From the NCBI GenBank assembly GCA_037189665.1, contig JBBCIV010000038.1, positions 6,864-70,863 of the forward strand: a stretch of 64,000 bases of DNA, given 5' to 3'. Below are positions 50,484 through 58,939 of this stretch, one piece after another. Position 1 is the first letter of the stretch, and each line of letters starts with the position of its first letter. The DNA comes from BPJO01 sp037189665. Lineage in GTDB: Bacteria; Planctomycetota; Phycisphaerae; Tepidisphaerales; Tepidisphaeraceae. The notes beneath the pieces were generated by a model. It searched no databases. It was not told the origin of the DNA and worked only from the letters and a program-made list of their open reading frames with translations. Both the position numbers and the translations under genes were made by a program.

Positions 50484-51548
50484 CTATAACTCGCGCACTT
50501 TCGCGACGGCGGCGACGCGGGTTTCGACGTTGAGTTTGTCGAGCAGGCGTTCGACGTGTTTGTGGACGGTTCTCGGGCTGGTGCCCAGAATGCCGGCAAT
50601 GTCGCCGTTGGTTTTGCCTTGGGCGATCCACTGCAGCACTTCCGCCTCTCGCTTCGTAAGCCCCGCGGCAATCAGCGCGCCGGGTCGCACGGCAGCGGGA
50701 TCGGGCTCGAGGACGAGGGTGTGCCGGCCGGGACGGGGCGAGCCGGCCCACCGCGCGATCAGCACGTTCGTGCCATTGTTGTAAGGCAGGCTGATGCGAT
50801 TCACCGTCGGTCGTTCGTCGATGGGGCGCGAGAGGAGATAGTTGAACCACCGCAGGATCGCCGGCGGCAATGTCCGGGGCGCATCGATCGACGGGATGAA
50901 CTGCCTGAGTAATTCCTCGGCGCGCGTCGAGATCGAGAGAATATGGCCTGCGCCATTCAGAAGCAGGACGCCCAATCCCACGTGCTGCGCCGCTGCCGTC
51001 AGCGCGGCGCGCTCGTCTTCCAGTCGCGTCAGCAACTCCGCGTTCTGAAACGCCTGCGACAAGTGCCGTCCCAGCAGATCCAGCAACCCGCGTTCGGCGC
51101 TGGTGAACGTGCACGATCCGCGGTTGACGACCGCGCCAATCACGCTGCCGCCGGCGGACGAAACCGTCACCGCCATCTGCTTTCGCACGCGCATGAGCTG
51201 GTAGAGATCCGTATAGATGCCAAGCGACTCGAACTGGCGCTGGCCGACGAAATCGGTGATCTGCCTGGCGGAGGTATCGCCCGTCTTCAAGTAGTGCTGC
51301 ACGATGGGGTGTTCGTGCAGGAACCGGCCCATGCGTTCCGATGCCTCTTCCGCCGGCATTGCCGGCACGTCGAGCACGCCAACGATACGCCTTCGGGCGG
51401 GGTTGACCTCGGTATAGGAGGTGATGTCCGAGTCGATCACCATGCGCATCACGCGCATGACCTTCTCAGGAAATCCGTCGAGCGTGACGGGCTGATAGAG
51501 TTCGGCCAGGACGTCCGAGAGGGCTTTCGTTGTTTTGCGAAACCGCAT
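50484..51548 (-). CDS. LuxR-type transcriptional regulator with GAF-like sensor domain
   Basis: The 354-residue protein ends with a LuxR/FixJ helix-turn-helix (LTKREAEVLQWIAQGKTNGDIAGILGTSPRTVHKHVERLLDKLNVETR). The N-terminal 250 residues have a GAF-like part (VIGAVVNRGSCTFTSAERGLLDLLGRHLSQAFQNAELL) followed by a PAS-like segment (LGVLLLNGAGHILSIST). There is no receiver domain, so it is not a two-component output protein; it probably senses a small molecule directly. GGGAAG lies before the ATG at 51548. The neighbours, an amt gene and an esterase, do not tell its targets. Confidence 0.88.
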   Translation of the reverse strand: MRFRKTTKALSDVLAELYQPVTLDGFPEKVMRVMRMVIDSDITSYTEVNPARRRIVGVLDVPAMPAEEASERMGRFLHEHPIVQHYLKTGDTSARQITDFVGQRQFESLGIYTDLYQLMRVRKQMAVTVSSAGGSVIGAVVNRGSCTFTSAERGLLDLLGRHLSQAFQNAELLTRLEDERAALTAAAQHVGLGVLLLNGAGHILSISTRAEELLRQFIPSIDAPRTLPPAILRWFNYLLSRPIDERPTVNRISLPYNNGTNVLIARWAGSPRPGRHTLVLEPDPAAVRPGALIAAGLTKREAEVLQWIAQGKTNGDIAGILGTSPRTVHKHVERLLDKLNVETRVAAVAKVREL

Positions 51549-51679
51549 CAAGTGCACTTCCCAACGTCGAGCACACAAAAAACTATACCCTGCGGCAAGG
51601 TTAACCAGCGCTCGATCGGGGCGTCAAACGTTTATTTATTGCGGGGGTAACGCGCAGCCGGGCTGTGCGGGGACGGAGT

Positions 51680-51763
51680 CGAGCGAAGACGCGAAGGGAC
51701 GAAGGCTGACACGAAAGAAGAGGTGAAGGTGATCTCCTTCGTGGCCCTCTTCGTTTTTTCGTG
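51680..51763. repeat. GCGAAG-rich element with large imperfect hairpin
   Basis: The stretch starts with CGAGCGAAGACGCGAAGG and goes on to a hairpin from CACGAAAGAAGAGG (51710) to CTCTTCGTTTTTTCGTG (51763), with GAAGG/CCTTC pairing inside. The GCGAAGACGCGAAG start is the same word as the tandem array at 63849. It lies between the LuxR-type and esterase genes. Confidence 0.6.
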
Positions 51764-51794
51764 ACGTCGTGTCTCTGGCGATCCGTCCGTTCGG

Positions 51795-52763
51795 TCAGGC
51801 CAGCCATTCGTCGGTTTCGCGATAAAGGATAACGTAATCGCGAGGAAGTTCCGGGTATTCCCAGTGTCCGCCGTTGCGGGCGACGAGCTTTTTCTCGCCG
51901 GGGATGGCGTTGTAGACGCTGTATTGTCCCGGCGGGGGGACGGCGGGGTCGAAGCGGGCGCAGCCGACCAGCGTGGGCTGCTTCATGAACCGGGCTGCGG
52001 TGGCGGCATCGAAGTATTGGAGGACGGGCATGACGTCGTGCCCGCTGAGGTGCAATTTTCGCACGGCCTCGCCCGACCCCACGCACTGGCACTGGAGGCG
52101 CAGCGGATGGTTGCCAAAGCTCGGCACGTCGAGCATCACCCGGCGGACGCGGCCGTCCCACGGCATCGCCAGCGCTCCGATCCCGCCGCCAAAGCTGCCG
52201 CCGGTGTAGTCGATGCGGTGGCGTAGATCGGGGAAGAGCTCTCCGGCGACCTTCACCGCCGCCCACAGGTCGGCGGCGTTGCCGAGGTGGACATAGGTAT
52301 CGCGCGACTCGATGCCGGCGATCACGTGCTTGCCGCTCTCGTTGGCGGGCAGGTCAGGCTGGATGGAACGATGAAACCCGCGTTTACAAAGCTGGAGCCG
52401 GATGACGGGCTTGGCGTGCCCGCCCAGGTCCGGCACGGATCGTCCGCCGTACCCGTGGCCTACAACTTCGACGCGGTTCGGCGCGACTTTCGTCGGCTTG
52501 ATCAGCCATCCGCCCAGCCGTACCGGCGGGGCTCCGTTGAGGCCCAGGGCGTCGAAATCGATCTCGACGACTTCGATGTCGTCACGCTTGGTCTCGATGG
52601 CCTGGCCAAGTTTTACGTTGATCGGCACATCGAGCGCCCGCGCAAACGCCGTCCGCCAAAAGGCTTCGAAATCCTTCGGCGGCTCGGGCGGGACGATTCT
52701 CAGCAACGCAGGTTCGTCGTACCCATAGGTGGGATCAAACGGCAGGGAATGTTCAAACAGCAT
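51795..52763 (-). CDS. Acetyl xylan esterase (AXE1/CE7)-family hydrolase
   Basis: The 322-residue protein fits the length of CE7 acetyl xylan esterases/cephalosporin-C deacetylases and their AXE1 fold. It has the start FDPTYGYDEPALLRIVPPEPPKDFEAFW, nucleophile Ser in DYTGGSFGGGIG, DFDPA-like region (CARFDPAVPPPGQ) and a final His in NGGHWEYPEL. These enzymes remove acetyl groups from xylan, xylo-oligosaccharides and other small esters. No signal peptide is present from the ATG at 52763. It lies 195 bases after RimO on the same strand, separated by repeat elements. Confidence 0.88.
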   Translation of the reverse strand: MLFEHSLPFDPTYGYDEPALLRIVPPEPPKDFEAFWRTAFARALDVPINVKLGQAIETKRDDIEVVEIDFDALGLNGAPPVRLGGWLIKPTKVAPNRVEVVGHGYGGRSVPDLGGHAKPVIRLQLCKRGFHRSIQPDLPANESGKHVIAGIESRDTYVHLGNAADLWAAVKVAGELFPDLRHRIDYTGGSFGGGIGALAMPWDGRVRRVMLDVPSFGNHPLRLQCQCVGSGEAVRKLHLSGHDVMPVLQYFDAATAARFMKQPTLVGCARFDPAVPPPGQYSVYNAIPGEKKLVARNGGHWEYPELPRDYVILYRETDEWLA

Positions 52764-52844
52764 AATATTAGGGCCGCAAGTGTTGCGTGAGGGAGCATCG
52801 CGGTCAACCGTTGCGCGAAATCCTCTTCGTCGCATGCCTCTGGT

Positions 52845-52955
52845 TTCTCCCCCCATCGGGGGAGGTTGGGAGGGGGCGAGCACGTCAGAAACCCGTTACT
52901 TGTTCGGGCTGCGGCCATCGCTCGGCCTCCTCCGGAGGGGAGGAGTAAGGGCGGC
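52845..52955. repeat. Two C-rich hairpin elements in opposite orientation
   Basis: CTCCCCCCATCGGGGGAG followed by GTTGGGAGGGGGCGA begins near 52845. On the opposite strand CTCCTCCCCTCCGGAGGAGG lies near 52923-52952. Both consist of a CTCCC hairpin with a G-rich tail, like the element at 63719. They fill most of the space between the esterase and RimO genes. Confidence 0.55.
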
Positions 52956-52957
52956 AC

Positions 52958-54454
52958 TCAGCCCTTAATGACCGCCAGGGCGCGGCTTTTCTTCACCGGC
53001 ACCTCGGCCACGAGGTCATAGGCTTTGTAGTCGGTGAGCTTTGCCGACACGATCTCGCCCGGGGCGTGCTTCTGCTTCGATGCCACGAAGACGACGCTGT
53101 CGATGTCCGGCGCTTGGCCCTGATGACGCGCCACGTATACCCCGCCATCGGCGCGGCGGGACTTGGTCGATTCGTCGCGGTGGGCGCGTTCGATCATCAC
53201 TTCGGCCGTATCGCCCATGCGGGCTTCGTTGCGGGCGAAGACGATGTCCTGCTGCGCCAGCATCAGCTCTTCGACGCGCTGCTGTTTCACTTCATCGGGC
53301 AACTGCCCGTCCATGCGGCCCATCGGCGTGCCCGGTTCGGGCGAGTAGGGGAAGACGCCCATGTGCTCGAACCCGTAGTCCTTCACGAACTGCACTAACT
53401 CTTCGTGCTCGGCCTCGGTCTCGGTCGGACTGCCGGCGATGAAGGTGGTGCGGATGGCGATGCCGGGCACCCACTTCTGCAGCTTGTCGAGCAGCGTGGT
53501 GATCTCCTTCCGCGTGACGCGACGCTTCATCAGCGTCAGCAGGCGGTCGCTGATGTGCTGCAGCGGCATGTCGATGTACTTCACGACGCGGGACGAGTCG
53601 GCGATCGTCTTGATCATGTCGTCGGTGAAACAGCTGGGATACGCGTACATCAGGCGAATCCAGGCGACGTCGCGCGGAGCCTGTTTGTCGAGTGTTTTCA
53701 GCAGTCCGGACAGGCCGGCGGCGTAGCCGATGTCGGTGCCGTAGCTGGTGGTGTCCTGTCCGATGAGGTTCAACTCCGCAGCCCCGTCCGCAGCCAGTTC
53801 GCGGGCTTCGGCGAGGATCTGCTCGAGCGGCTTGCTCCGCATGGGCCCGCGAATGCTCGGGATGGTGCAGAAGGAGCAGCCCTGGTTACAGCCTTCGCTC
53901 ATTCGCAGGTAGGCGTAGTGGCGGGGGGTAAGCCGCAGTCTTGCGCGATCGTCTTCGAAGACCGCAAGCCGACTGCCCTTGGTCTGCTTTTCAGAAGCCG
54001 TTTCCAGGCCTTGGGCCCGGGCGAGTTCGTTGCTCAGGTCGTGATATTTGCCGAGGAAGTGCCCGTGGTCTTGCCTCGGATTCTCCTTGCCGCGCACGGC
54101 TTCAACGATGTGTTCGCGGTCGAAGACGCCGACGAGGCGATCGATGCCGGGGGCGGCGTCGAGGAGCTTGGTTTTGTGACGCTGGACGAGGCAGCCGGCG
54201 ACGATGACGCGCTTGCAGTGGCCGGCCTCCTTCAAGGCGATTGCGTCGTTGATCTCGCGCATCGATTCTTCCTTCGATGCCTCGAGAAAGCCACAAGTGT
54301 TGATGACGATGGCGTCGGCCTGCTCGGCGTGAGGGGTGATCGCCAGCCCGTCTGCGGCAAGAAGCCCCAGCATGCGCTCGCTGTCCACGAGGTTTTTCGG
54401 ACAGCCGAGGCTGACGAACGCGACCGACTCGATCTTCTTCGATTTAGATGCCAT
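52958..54454 (-). CDS. rimO: Ribosomal protein S12 methylthiotransferase RimO
   Basis: The 498-residue protein is a radical-SAM methylthiotransferase that adds a methylthio group to an Asp of ribosomal protein S12. It has the UPF0004 N-terminal domain with conserved cysteines (FVSLGCPKNLVDSE; INTCGFLEAS; VAGCLVQRH), the radical-SAM cluster EGCNQGCSFCTIPSIRG and a C-terminal TRAM domain (VKKSRALAVIKG end). The GCPKN...LVDSE block separates RimO from the tRNA enzyme MiaB. An insert of about 45 residues after the first domain (HGHFLGKYHDLSNELARAQ) makes it longer than the usual 440. The ATG at 54454 follows an extended -10 promoter. Confidence 0.95.
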   Translation of the reverse strand: MASKSKKIESVAFVSLGCPKNLVDSERMLGLLAADGLAITPHAEQADAIVINTCGFLEASKEESMREINDAIALKEAGHCKRVIVAGCLVQRHKTKLLDAAPGIDRLVGVFDREHIVEAVRGKENPRQDHGHFLGKYHDLSNELARAQGLETASEKQTKGSRLAVFEDDRARLRLTPRHYAYLRMSEGCNQGCSFCTIPSIRGPMRSKPLEQILAEARELAADGAAELNLIGQDTTSYGTDIGYAAGLSGLLKTLDKQAPRDVAWIRLMYAYPSCFTDDMIKTIADSSRVVKYIDMPLQHISDRLLTLMKRRVTRKEITTLLDKLQKWVPGIAIRTTFIAGSPTETEAEHEELVQFVKDYGFEHMGVFPYSPEPGTPMGRMDGQLPDEVKQQRVEELMLAQQDIVFARNEARMGDTAEVMIERAHRDESTKSRRADGGVYVARHQGQAPDIDSVVFVASKQKHAPGEIVSAKLTDYKAYDLVAEVPVKKSRALAVIKG

Positions 54455-54513
54455 GACCCACGCTGCGATTAACAGCGTTCCTTAACAAAATGCAAACAAT
54501 GATCCGGATGGCG

Positions 54514-54522
54514 ATTATACCA
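54514..54522 (-). promoter_or_regulatory. Extended -10 promoter of rimO
   Basis: On the minus strand TGGTATAAT is a TG-N-TATAAT extended -10 box, about 60 bases before the rimO start codon. No good -35 is seen, which such promoters do not need. Confidence 0.55.
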
Positions 54523-54630
54523 GACCGCAATTTCCTAGTAGACCCTGTCGAAATCGCAAGTGGTTGTCAATTCGCTACTTGTGCGCAAAATTTGCAGCGT
54601 GGCGGATGGCCCGGTAACATACGTTCACAT

Positions 54631-56166
54631 ATGCCAGTTCGTGCAAAGGCCAAGCGTTCGACATCCCGTCGGCGGACCGTAATGGTCCCCACCCGTCCGG
54701 CCCCGAAGGCGACACCGCAGAAAACGGTATCCCATAAGCCGAAGATGGTGGAGACAAAGGCCAAATCACCTTTTATCCCTCCAAAGCCAGCGCCCGTCAA
54801 CCCCGTGGCGTCGGCGATGAACAAGGCGAACAAGTTCCTTCAGACCTTGTCCGACTACGAAAAGCTGCGCATCGTGCGTTACAACACAGATAACTTTGAT
54901 TTGGATCGCATGCGAACGTTGCTCAAGAAGCTGGGCAACCCCCAGGACGCGTTCCGCAGCGTTCACCTCGCCGGCACCAAGGGCAAGGGCAGCACTGCGA
55001 CCATGATCGCGTCGATGCTCCAGGCCTGCGGCTACCGCGTCGGGCTTTACACCAGCCCGCACCTGGTCGACGTCCGCGAACGCATCGTCGTCAACGGCGA
55101 GCAGATCCCCGCGGCCGAGTTCGCCCGCATCACCAAGCTGGTCGAGCCGATCGCCCAGAAGATGAAGCCGCTGCCGACCTATTTCGACGCGCTCACCGCG
55201 ATCGCTTTCAAGTACTTCGCCGAGCAGAAGGTCGACATCGCCGTGGTCGAAACCGGCCTGGGCGGACGTCTGGACAGCACGAACGTGCTGAAGCCCGAGG
55301 TCACCGCGATCACCTCGATCAGCAAGGACCACATGGCCCAGCTCGGCTACACCCTCGCGAAGATCGCGGAGGAAAAGGCCGGCATCTTCAAGCCCGGCGT
55401 GCCTGCCGTTACCGTATTGCAGGACCCGTCGGTCGAGCCCGTCCTCCAGCGCGTGGCGCAGAAGGTCGGGGCGCCGCTGGACATCTGCGGCAAGACGATC
55501 GAGTTCAGCTATCGGTTTGAGTCGTCCCGCATGCTGGGGCGGCACAATCGCGTTTGCCTGACCACGCAGACCAGCAAGTTCGAACACTTGGCGGTCCCGC
55601 TTTTCGGCGAGCACCAGGCGATCAACTGCGGCCTGGCGCTGGCGGTGATCGACAAGCTCAAGACCCGCGGTATTCCGATCGACGATGCCAAGGCGATGGA
55701 AGGCCTCGCCAAGACGACCATCGAAGGTCGCATGGAAGTGGTCAACCAGACGCCGCGCGTGATCGTCGACGGGGCACACAACGCCGCCAGCATCGACGCG
55801 ATGATGAAGGCCATCGGCCAGCACATCCCGTACGACTCGATGATCGTCATCTTCGGCTGCTGCGGCGACAAAGACGTCGACGGCATGCTCGAACGCATCA
55901 CGTCCGGCGCGGACAAGGTCATCTTCACCAAGGTGAACTCCATCCGCTCGGCCGACCCGAACGAACTGGCGGCGCGGTACGTCGAGCTGTACGGGAAGAT
56001 GGCCCAGGTCGCCGACACGCTGCAGGAGGCGCTCAGCATCGCCAACCGCGCCGTGACGAAGGAAGACCTGATCTGCATCACCGGCAGCTTTTACCTCGTC
56101 GGCGACGCGAAGAAGCACTTCGCCGCCGGCTACCCGACGCTGCCGCAGGTGACGCCGCTTCCGTAA
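54631..56166 (+). CDS. folC: Bifunctional folylpolyglutamate synthase/dihydrofolate synthase with basic N-terminal extension
   Basis: The 511-residue protein adds glutamate to dihydropteroate and to folates. It has the Mur-ligase P-loop HLAGTKGKGSTATMIASML, LYTSPHLVDVRERI, VVETGLGGRLDSTNV, the TSISKDHMAQLG block and the C-terminal VDGAHNAASIDAM. FolC is normally about 420-440 residues. The first 75 or so here are an Arg/Lys/Pro-rich tail (VRAKAKRSTSRRRTVM, PIPPKPAPVNP-like) not found in standard enzymes. The ATG at 54631 is the best choice; the ORF extends to 54490 without support. It is divergent from rimO and ends in a strong terminator. Confidence 0.9.
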   Translation: MPVRAKAKRSTSRRRTVMVPTRPAPKATPQKTVSHKPKMVETKAKSPFIPPKPAPVNPVASAMNKANKFLQTLSDYEKLRIVRYNTDNFDLDRMRTLLKKLGNPQDAFRSVHLAGTKGKGSTATMIASMLQACGYRVGLYTSPHLVDVRERIVVNGEQIPAAEFARITKLVEPIAQKMKPLPTYFDALTAIAFKYFAEQKVDIAVVETGLGGRLDSTNVLKPEVTAITSISKDHMAQLGYTLAKIAEEKAGIFKPGVPAVTVLQDPSVEPVLQRVAQKVGAPLDICGKTIEFSYRFESSRMLGRHNRVCLTTQTSKFEHLAVPLFGEHQAINCGLALAVIDKLKTRGIPIDDAKAMEGLAKTTIEGRMEVVNQTPRVIVDGAHNAASIDAMMKAIGQHIPYDSMIVIFGCCGDKDVDGMLERITSGADKVIFTKVNSIRSADPNELAARYVELYGKMAQVADTLQEALSIANRAVTKEDLICITGSFYLVGDAKKHFAAGYPTLPQVTPLP

Positions 56167-56185
56167 ACAAGGCGGTTGAAACCGC

Positions 56186-56239
56186 GGATGAACGCAGATG
56201 AACGCAGATTAGTCATATGGCTGATCTGCGTTTTTCTTT
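56186..56239 (+). terminator. Terminator of folC, built from GAACGCAGAT repeats
   Basis: GGATGAACGCAGATGAACGCAGAT gives two direct copies of ATGAACGCAG. The second copy pairs with ATCTGCGTT: a 14-bp stem (AACGCAGATTAGTC with GGCTGATCTGCGTT, two G-T pairs) with loop ATAT at 56201-56232, followed by TTT-C-TTT. It ends folC and reaches to within four bases of the next ATG. Confidence 0.8.
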
Positions 56240-56242
56240 GAG

Positions 56243-57430
56243 ATGGGCACGACCGAAACCATCCTCTTCTGGGCCTACGTTGCGGCAGGTCCGTGCGCCT
56301 GGCTGGCGTTCGCGTATCTCATCTCGGTGGGGCGCGAGCGAATGACCAAGCTGCGGAAGTCGAAGGCGGGCTTGCCCGAGAACCCGCCGCTGGTGTCGAT
56401 CCTCGTGCCGGCCAAGGACGAGGGTGCGCATATCCGCACCTGCATCGAACGCGTGATGGGACAGGACTACCCGTCGTTCGAACTCATCGCCGTCAACGAC
56501 CGATCGGCCGATGACACCGGGGCCGTGCTCGACGCTGTAAAGGCGACGCGCGCGTTGCCCGGCACCGCCGGCGCGACGATGCGCGTCGTCCACATCGACC
56601 ACCTTCCGGCCGGGTGGCTCGGCAAATGTCACGCGCTGTATCGCGGCGCCGAGCACGCGGCCGGGGAGTGGCTGTTCTTCGTCGATTCAGACGTGAAACT
56701 CCAGCCCGACGCGCTCTCGAAAATGCTGGCCTACGCCCTCGACCGCAAGGCCGACGCGATTAGCATCACCACCACCGTTGAAACCGAGCATTTCGTCGAA
56801 CGGCTGATGCTTCCGCTGCTCGCCGCGACGTGGGCGACGATGTTCGCCGCCGACCAGACGAACGAAGATTCGCAGCCGGAACGTGCCGTCGCGAACGGGC
56901 AGGTCTTCCTCATCCGCGCCGAGGCATACCGCAAGGTGAACGGCCACGAGGCGGTGAAAGATCGTATCGTCGAAGACGTGGAGCTGATGCGCACGCTCAA
57001 GAAGGCCGCGTTCAAAACCCGCTTCCTCGCCGGCCGGCATCTGGCGAGCACGCGGATGCACACGCACCTGCGGCAGATGTTCCACGGCTGGGCCCGCATT
57101 TTCGCCGGCACGGGGCGAGGGCGAGCCCTGCCGATGATCGGCGCGATCGCGTTCCTGTTGATCTGCGTGCTCGGCCTGTACGTCGCCGGCGCTTGGGCGA
57201 TCGCCTCCGCGTCATGGCAGTGGGGCGTGGCCGCGGGGGCGCACTTCGTATTGATGACGGTGGTTCTCGGCTTCGTTTGGTTTTGGACCGGCAACTCGCC
57301 GGCGTACGCGCTGCTGATGCCGATCAGCGCCCCAATCGAGATCGCCATCCTCGGCTTCAGCATTCGCCGTGCGCTTAAAGGGCAGATCGAGTGGCGCGGG
57401 TCGCAGTTATCGCTTCGTGAAACGGCGTAA
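56243..57430 (+). CDS. Membrane-associated family 2 glycosyltransferase
   Basis: The 395-residue protein has an N-terminal membrane anchor (ILFWAYVAAGPCAWLAFAYLI), a GT2 catalytic domain (VSILVPAKDEGAHIRTCIERVMGQDYPSFELIAVNDRSADDT; FVDSDVKLQPDAL as the DxD region; IVEDVELMRTLKKAAF) and three C-terminal membrane helices. It resembles carotenoid and hopanoid-associated glycosyltransferases of the CrtQ/HpnB type. The acceptor is unknown. The next gene, a DUF457 membrane protein, begins 17 bases later. The start at 56243 has little room after the terminator, so expression may come from read-through or a promoter inside folC. Confidence 0.88.
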   Translation: MGTTETILFWAYVAAGPCAWLAFAYLISVGRERMTKLRKSKAGLPENPPLVSILVPAKDEGAHIRTCIERVMGQDYPSFELIAVNDRSADDTGAVLDAVKATRALPGTAGATMRVVHIDHLPAGWLGKCHALYRGAEHAAGEWLFFVDSDVKLQPDALSKMLAYALDRKADAISITTTVETEHFVERLMLPLLAATWATMFAADQTNEDSQPERAVANGQVFLIRAEAYRKVNGHEAVKDRIVEDVELMRTLKKAAFKTRFLAGRHLASTRMHTHLRQMFHGWARIFAGTGRGRALPMIGAIAFLLICVLGLYVAGAWAIASASWQWGVAAGAHFVLMTVVLGFVWFWTGNSPAYALLMPISAPIEIAILGFSIRRALKGQIEWRGSQLSLRETA

Positions 57431-57447
57431 GGGCAGGGGTCGCGAGC

Positions 57448-57966
57448 GTGCATATTCCGACGCACATTCTCAGTGGCTGGGTCATCGGGAACTGTTTTCC
57501 CTTGAGGCCGCGCGAACGGCTGGCCTGTATGATTGCTGGAACGGCGCACGACCTTGACGGACTCGGCATTGTCTTCGGGGATGACCTCTACCAGCGCTGG
57601 CACCACGTCGCCTTCCACGGCCTCTCGTTTTGCACGCTGCTGGCAGCGATCCTGAGCGCGTTATTCGTTAATGGGGTCAAACGGCGGTTGCTTTGCGGCC
57701 TGTTGTTCGTTGCGATCGGTCACGTGCATCTGCTGATGGACTACTTCGGCTCCGGGCCCGGCTGGCCGATCGTGTATTGGTATCCGTTCAGCGAAGTGCG
57801 GTATGTGAACTGGAATAGTTGGGAACTTTCCAGTTGGCAGAACATCACTGCCGCCGGTGTGATGCTGGCGTTGACGGCGCTGATCGCGATCCGATGGAAA
57901 CGCACCCCGCTCGAGGCGTTGATGCCATCGCTCGACGCAAAGCTCACTCACCGCCGGCCCGCGTAG
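57448..57966 (+). CDS. Membrane-bound metal-dependent hydrolase-like protein (DUF457/YdjM family)
   Basis: The 172-residue protein starts MHIPTHILSGWVIGN and has HDLDGLG (AGTAHDLDGLGIVFG), HVAFHGLSF and GHVHLLMDYF, the His/Asp pattern of the YdjM/DUF457 family of membrane proteins. Three membrane segments lie around residues 60-75, 80-98 and 135-150. The family is called a putative metal-dependent hydrolase, but its reaction is not known. The start codon is GTG at 57448, 17 bases after the glycosyltransferase stop. Confidence 0.85.
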   Translation: MHIPTHILSGWVIGNCFPLRPRERLACMIAGTAHDLDGLGIVFGDDLYQRWHHVAFHGLSFCTLLAAILSALFVNGVKRRLLCGLLFVAIGHVHLLMDYFGSGPGWPIVYWYPFSEVRYVNWNSWELSSWQNITAAGVMLALTALIAIRWKRTPLEALMPSLDAKLTHRRPA

Positions 57967-58017
57967 TGCCTCCCGATCATTGCGAAGGCGGCGCGGCCGA
58001 TGTAGGACTGTGACGCC

Positions 58018-58794
58018 ATGCTCGTTGTCGAGAACCTGCCTTACTATCGCGTGCCGCCCGATGCTTATGCCGCAGAGCGATGTACGATCAGCATCGATCG
58101 CCCGGCCGCTGACGGGCATCCGGTGTTCGTCTACTTCCACGGCGGGGCGCTGGAGACGGGCGGGCGGGATGAGGGAGATGACTTCGTCGGCAGGATGATA
58201 ACAGAGGGCTTCGGCGTTGTCCGTGCGCATTACAGGCTAAGCCCTCGCGCGCGTTGTCCGGATTACCTCCACGACGCTGCCGCTGCTGTCGCGTGGACGC
58301 TGGAGAACATTCGTCACTACGGCGGCAACCCGCGCAAAGTCTTTGTCACCGGCCACTCCGCCGGCGGATATCTGGCAGCGATGGTTTGCGTGGCGGAGCA
58401 GTTTCTTGCTGGCGCGGGGCATCATCCACGAGAGATCCTCGGCTGCATTCCGTCGTCGGGACAGATGCTGACGCATTTCACCATCCGCAAGGAACGCGGC
58501 ATTCCGATCGCACGGCCGGTAATCGACGAATTTGCTCCGCTGCATTACGCACACGAGGCGAGGATGCCGATGTTGCTGATCACCGGTGCTAACGACATGG
58601 CAGCGAGGGTTGAGGAGAACGCGCTGATGCACGCCGTTTGCCTGTCCGCGGGCCACGATGCGCAACTGCTCGTCGTGCCTGGCCGCGATCACCACACCAT
58701 CCATCATCACTGGGCCGATCCCGCCGACCCCGTCGCCATCACAACGCTGGCGTTCGCACGGCGGCTGCTTGCTGAGCAGCAGACGAAGGTGTGA
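58018..58794 (+). CDS. Alpha/beta hydrolase (HSL/esterase-like)
   Basis: The 258-residue protein has the oxyanion block VYFHGGALETGG, nucleophile Ser114 in VTGHSAGGYLAAM, a likely Asp in LLITGANDMAAR and His in VPGRDHHTIHHH. The layout is of the hormone-sensitive-lipase/BD-FAE-type esterases. There is no signal peptide, so it is cytoplasmic. It may be the last gene of the run that begins at 56243. The substrate is unknown. Confidence 0.88.
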   Translation: MLVVENLPYYRVPPDAYAAERCTISIDRPAADGHPVFVYFHGGALETGGRDEGDDFVGRMITEGFGVVRAHYRLSPRARCPDYLHDAAAAVAWTLENIRHYGGNPRKVFVTGHSAGGYLAAMVCVAEQFLAGAGHHPREILGCIPSSGQMLTHFTIRKERGIPIARPVIDEFAPLHYAHEARMPMLLITGANDMAARVEENALMHAVCLSAGHDAQLLVVPGRDHHTIHHHWADPADPVAITTLAFARRLLAEQQTKV

Positions 58795-58849
58795 AGGCGC
58801 GACATCGGAGATGCGATGTCACGGGGAAACAAAGAGGGCAACGCGAACG

Positions 58850-58930
58850 AAGTCGCCTTCAACTCTTCGCGTCTGCCTTCGTTTCTTCGAGCCTTCGCGA
58901 CTCCAGTTCGCGTCGCGCGGCCACGTCGAG
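58850..58930. repeat. GCGAAG/CTTCGC-rich remnant between hydrolase and aroC
   Basis: CTTCGCGTCTGCCTTCGTTTCTTCGAGCC-type sequence is made of CTTCG words in the same style as the elements at 51680 and 60173 and as the octamer array at the window end (other strand). The ORFs here are by-products of the repeat. Confidence 0.45.
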
Positions 58931-58939
58931 AAATGTTGA

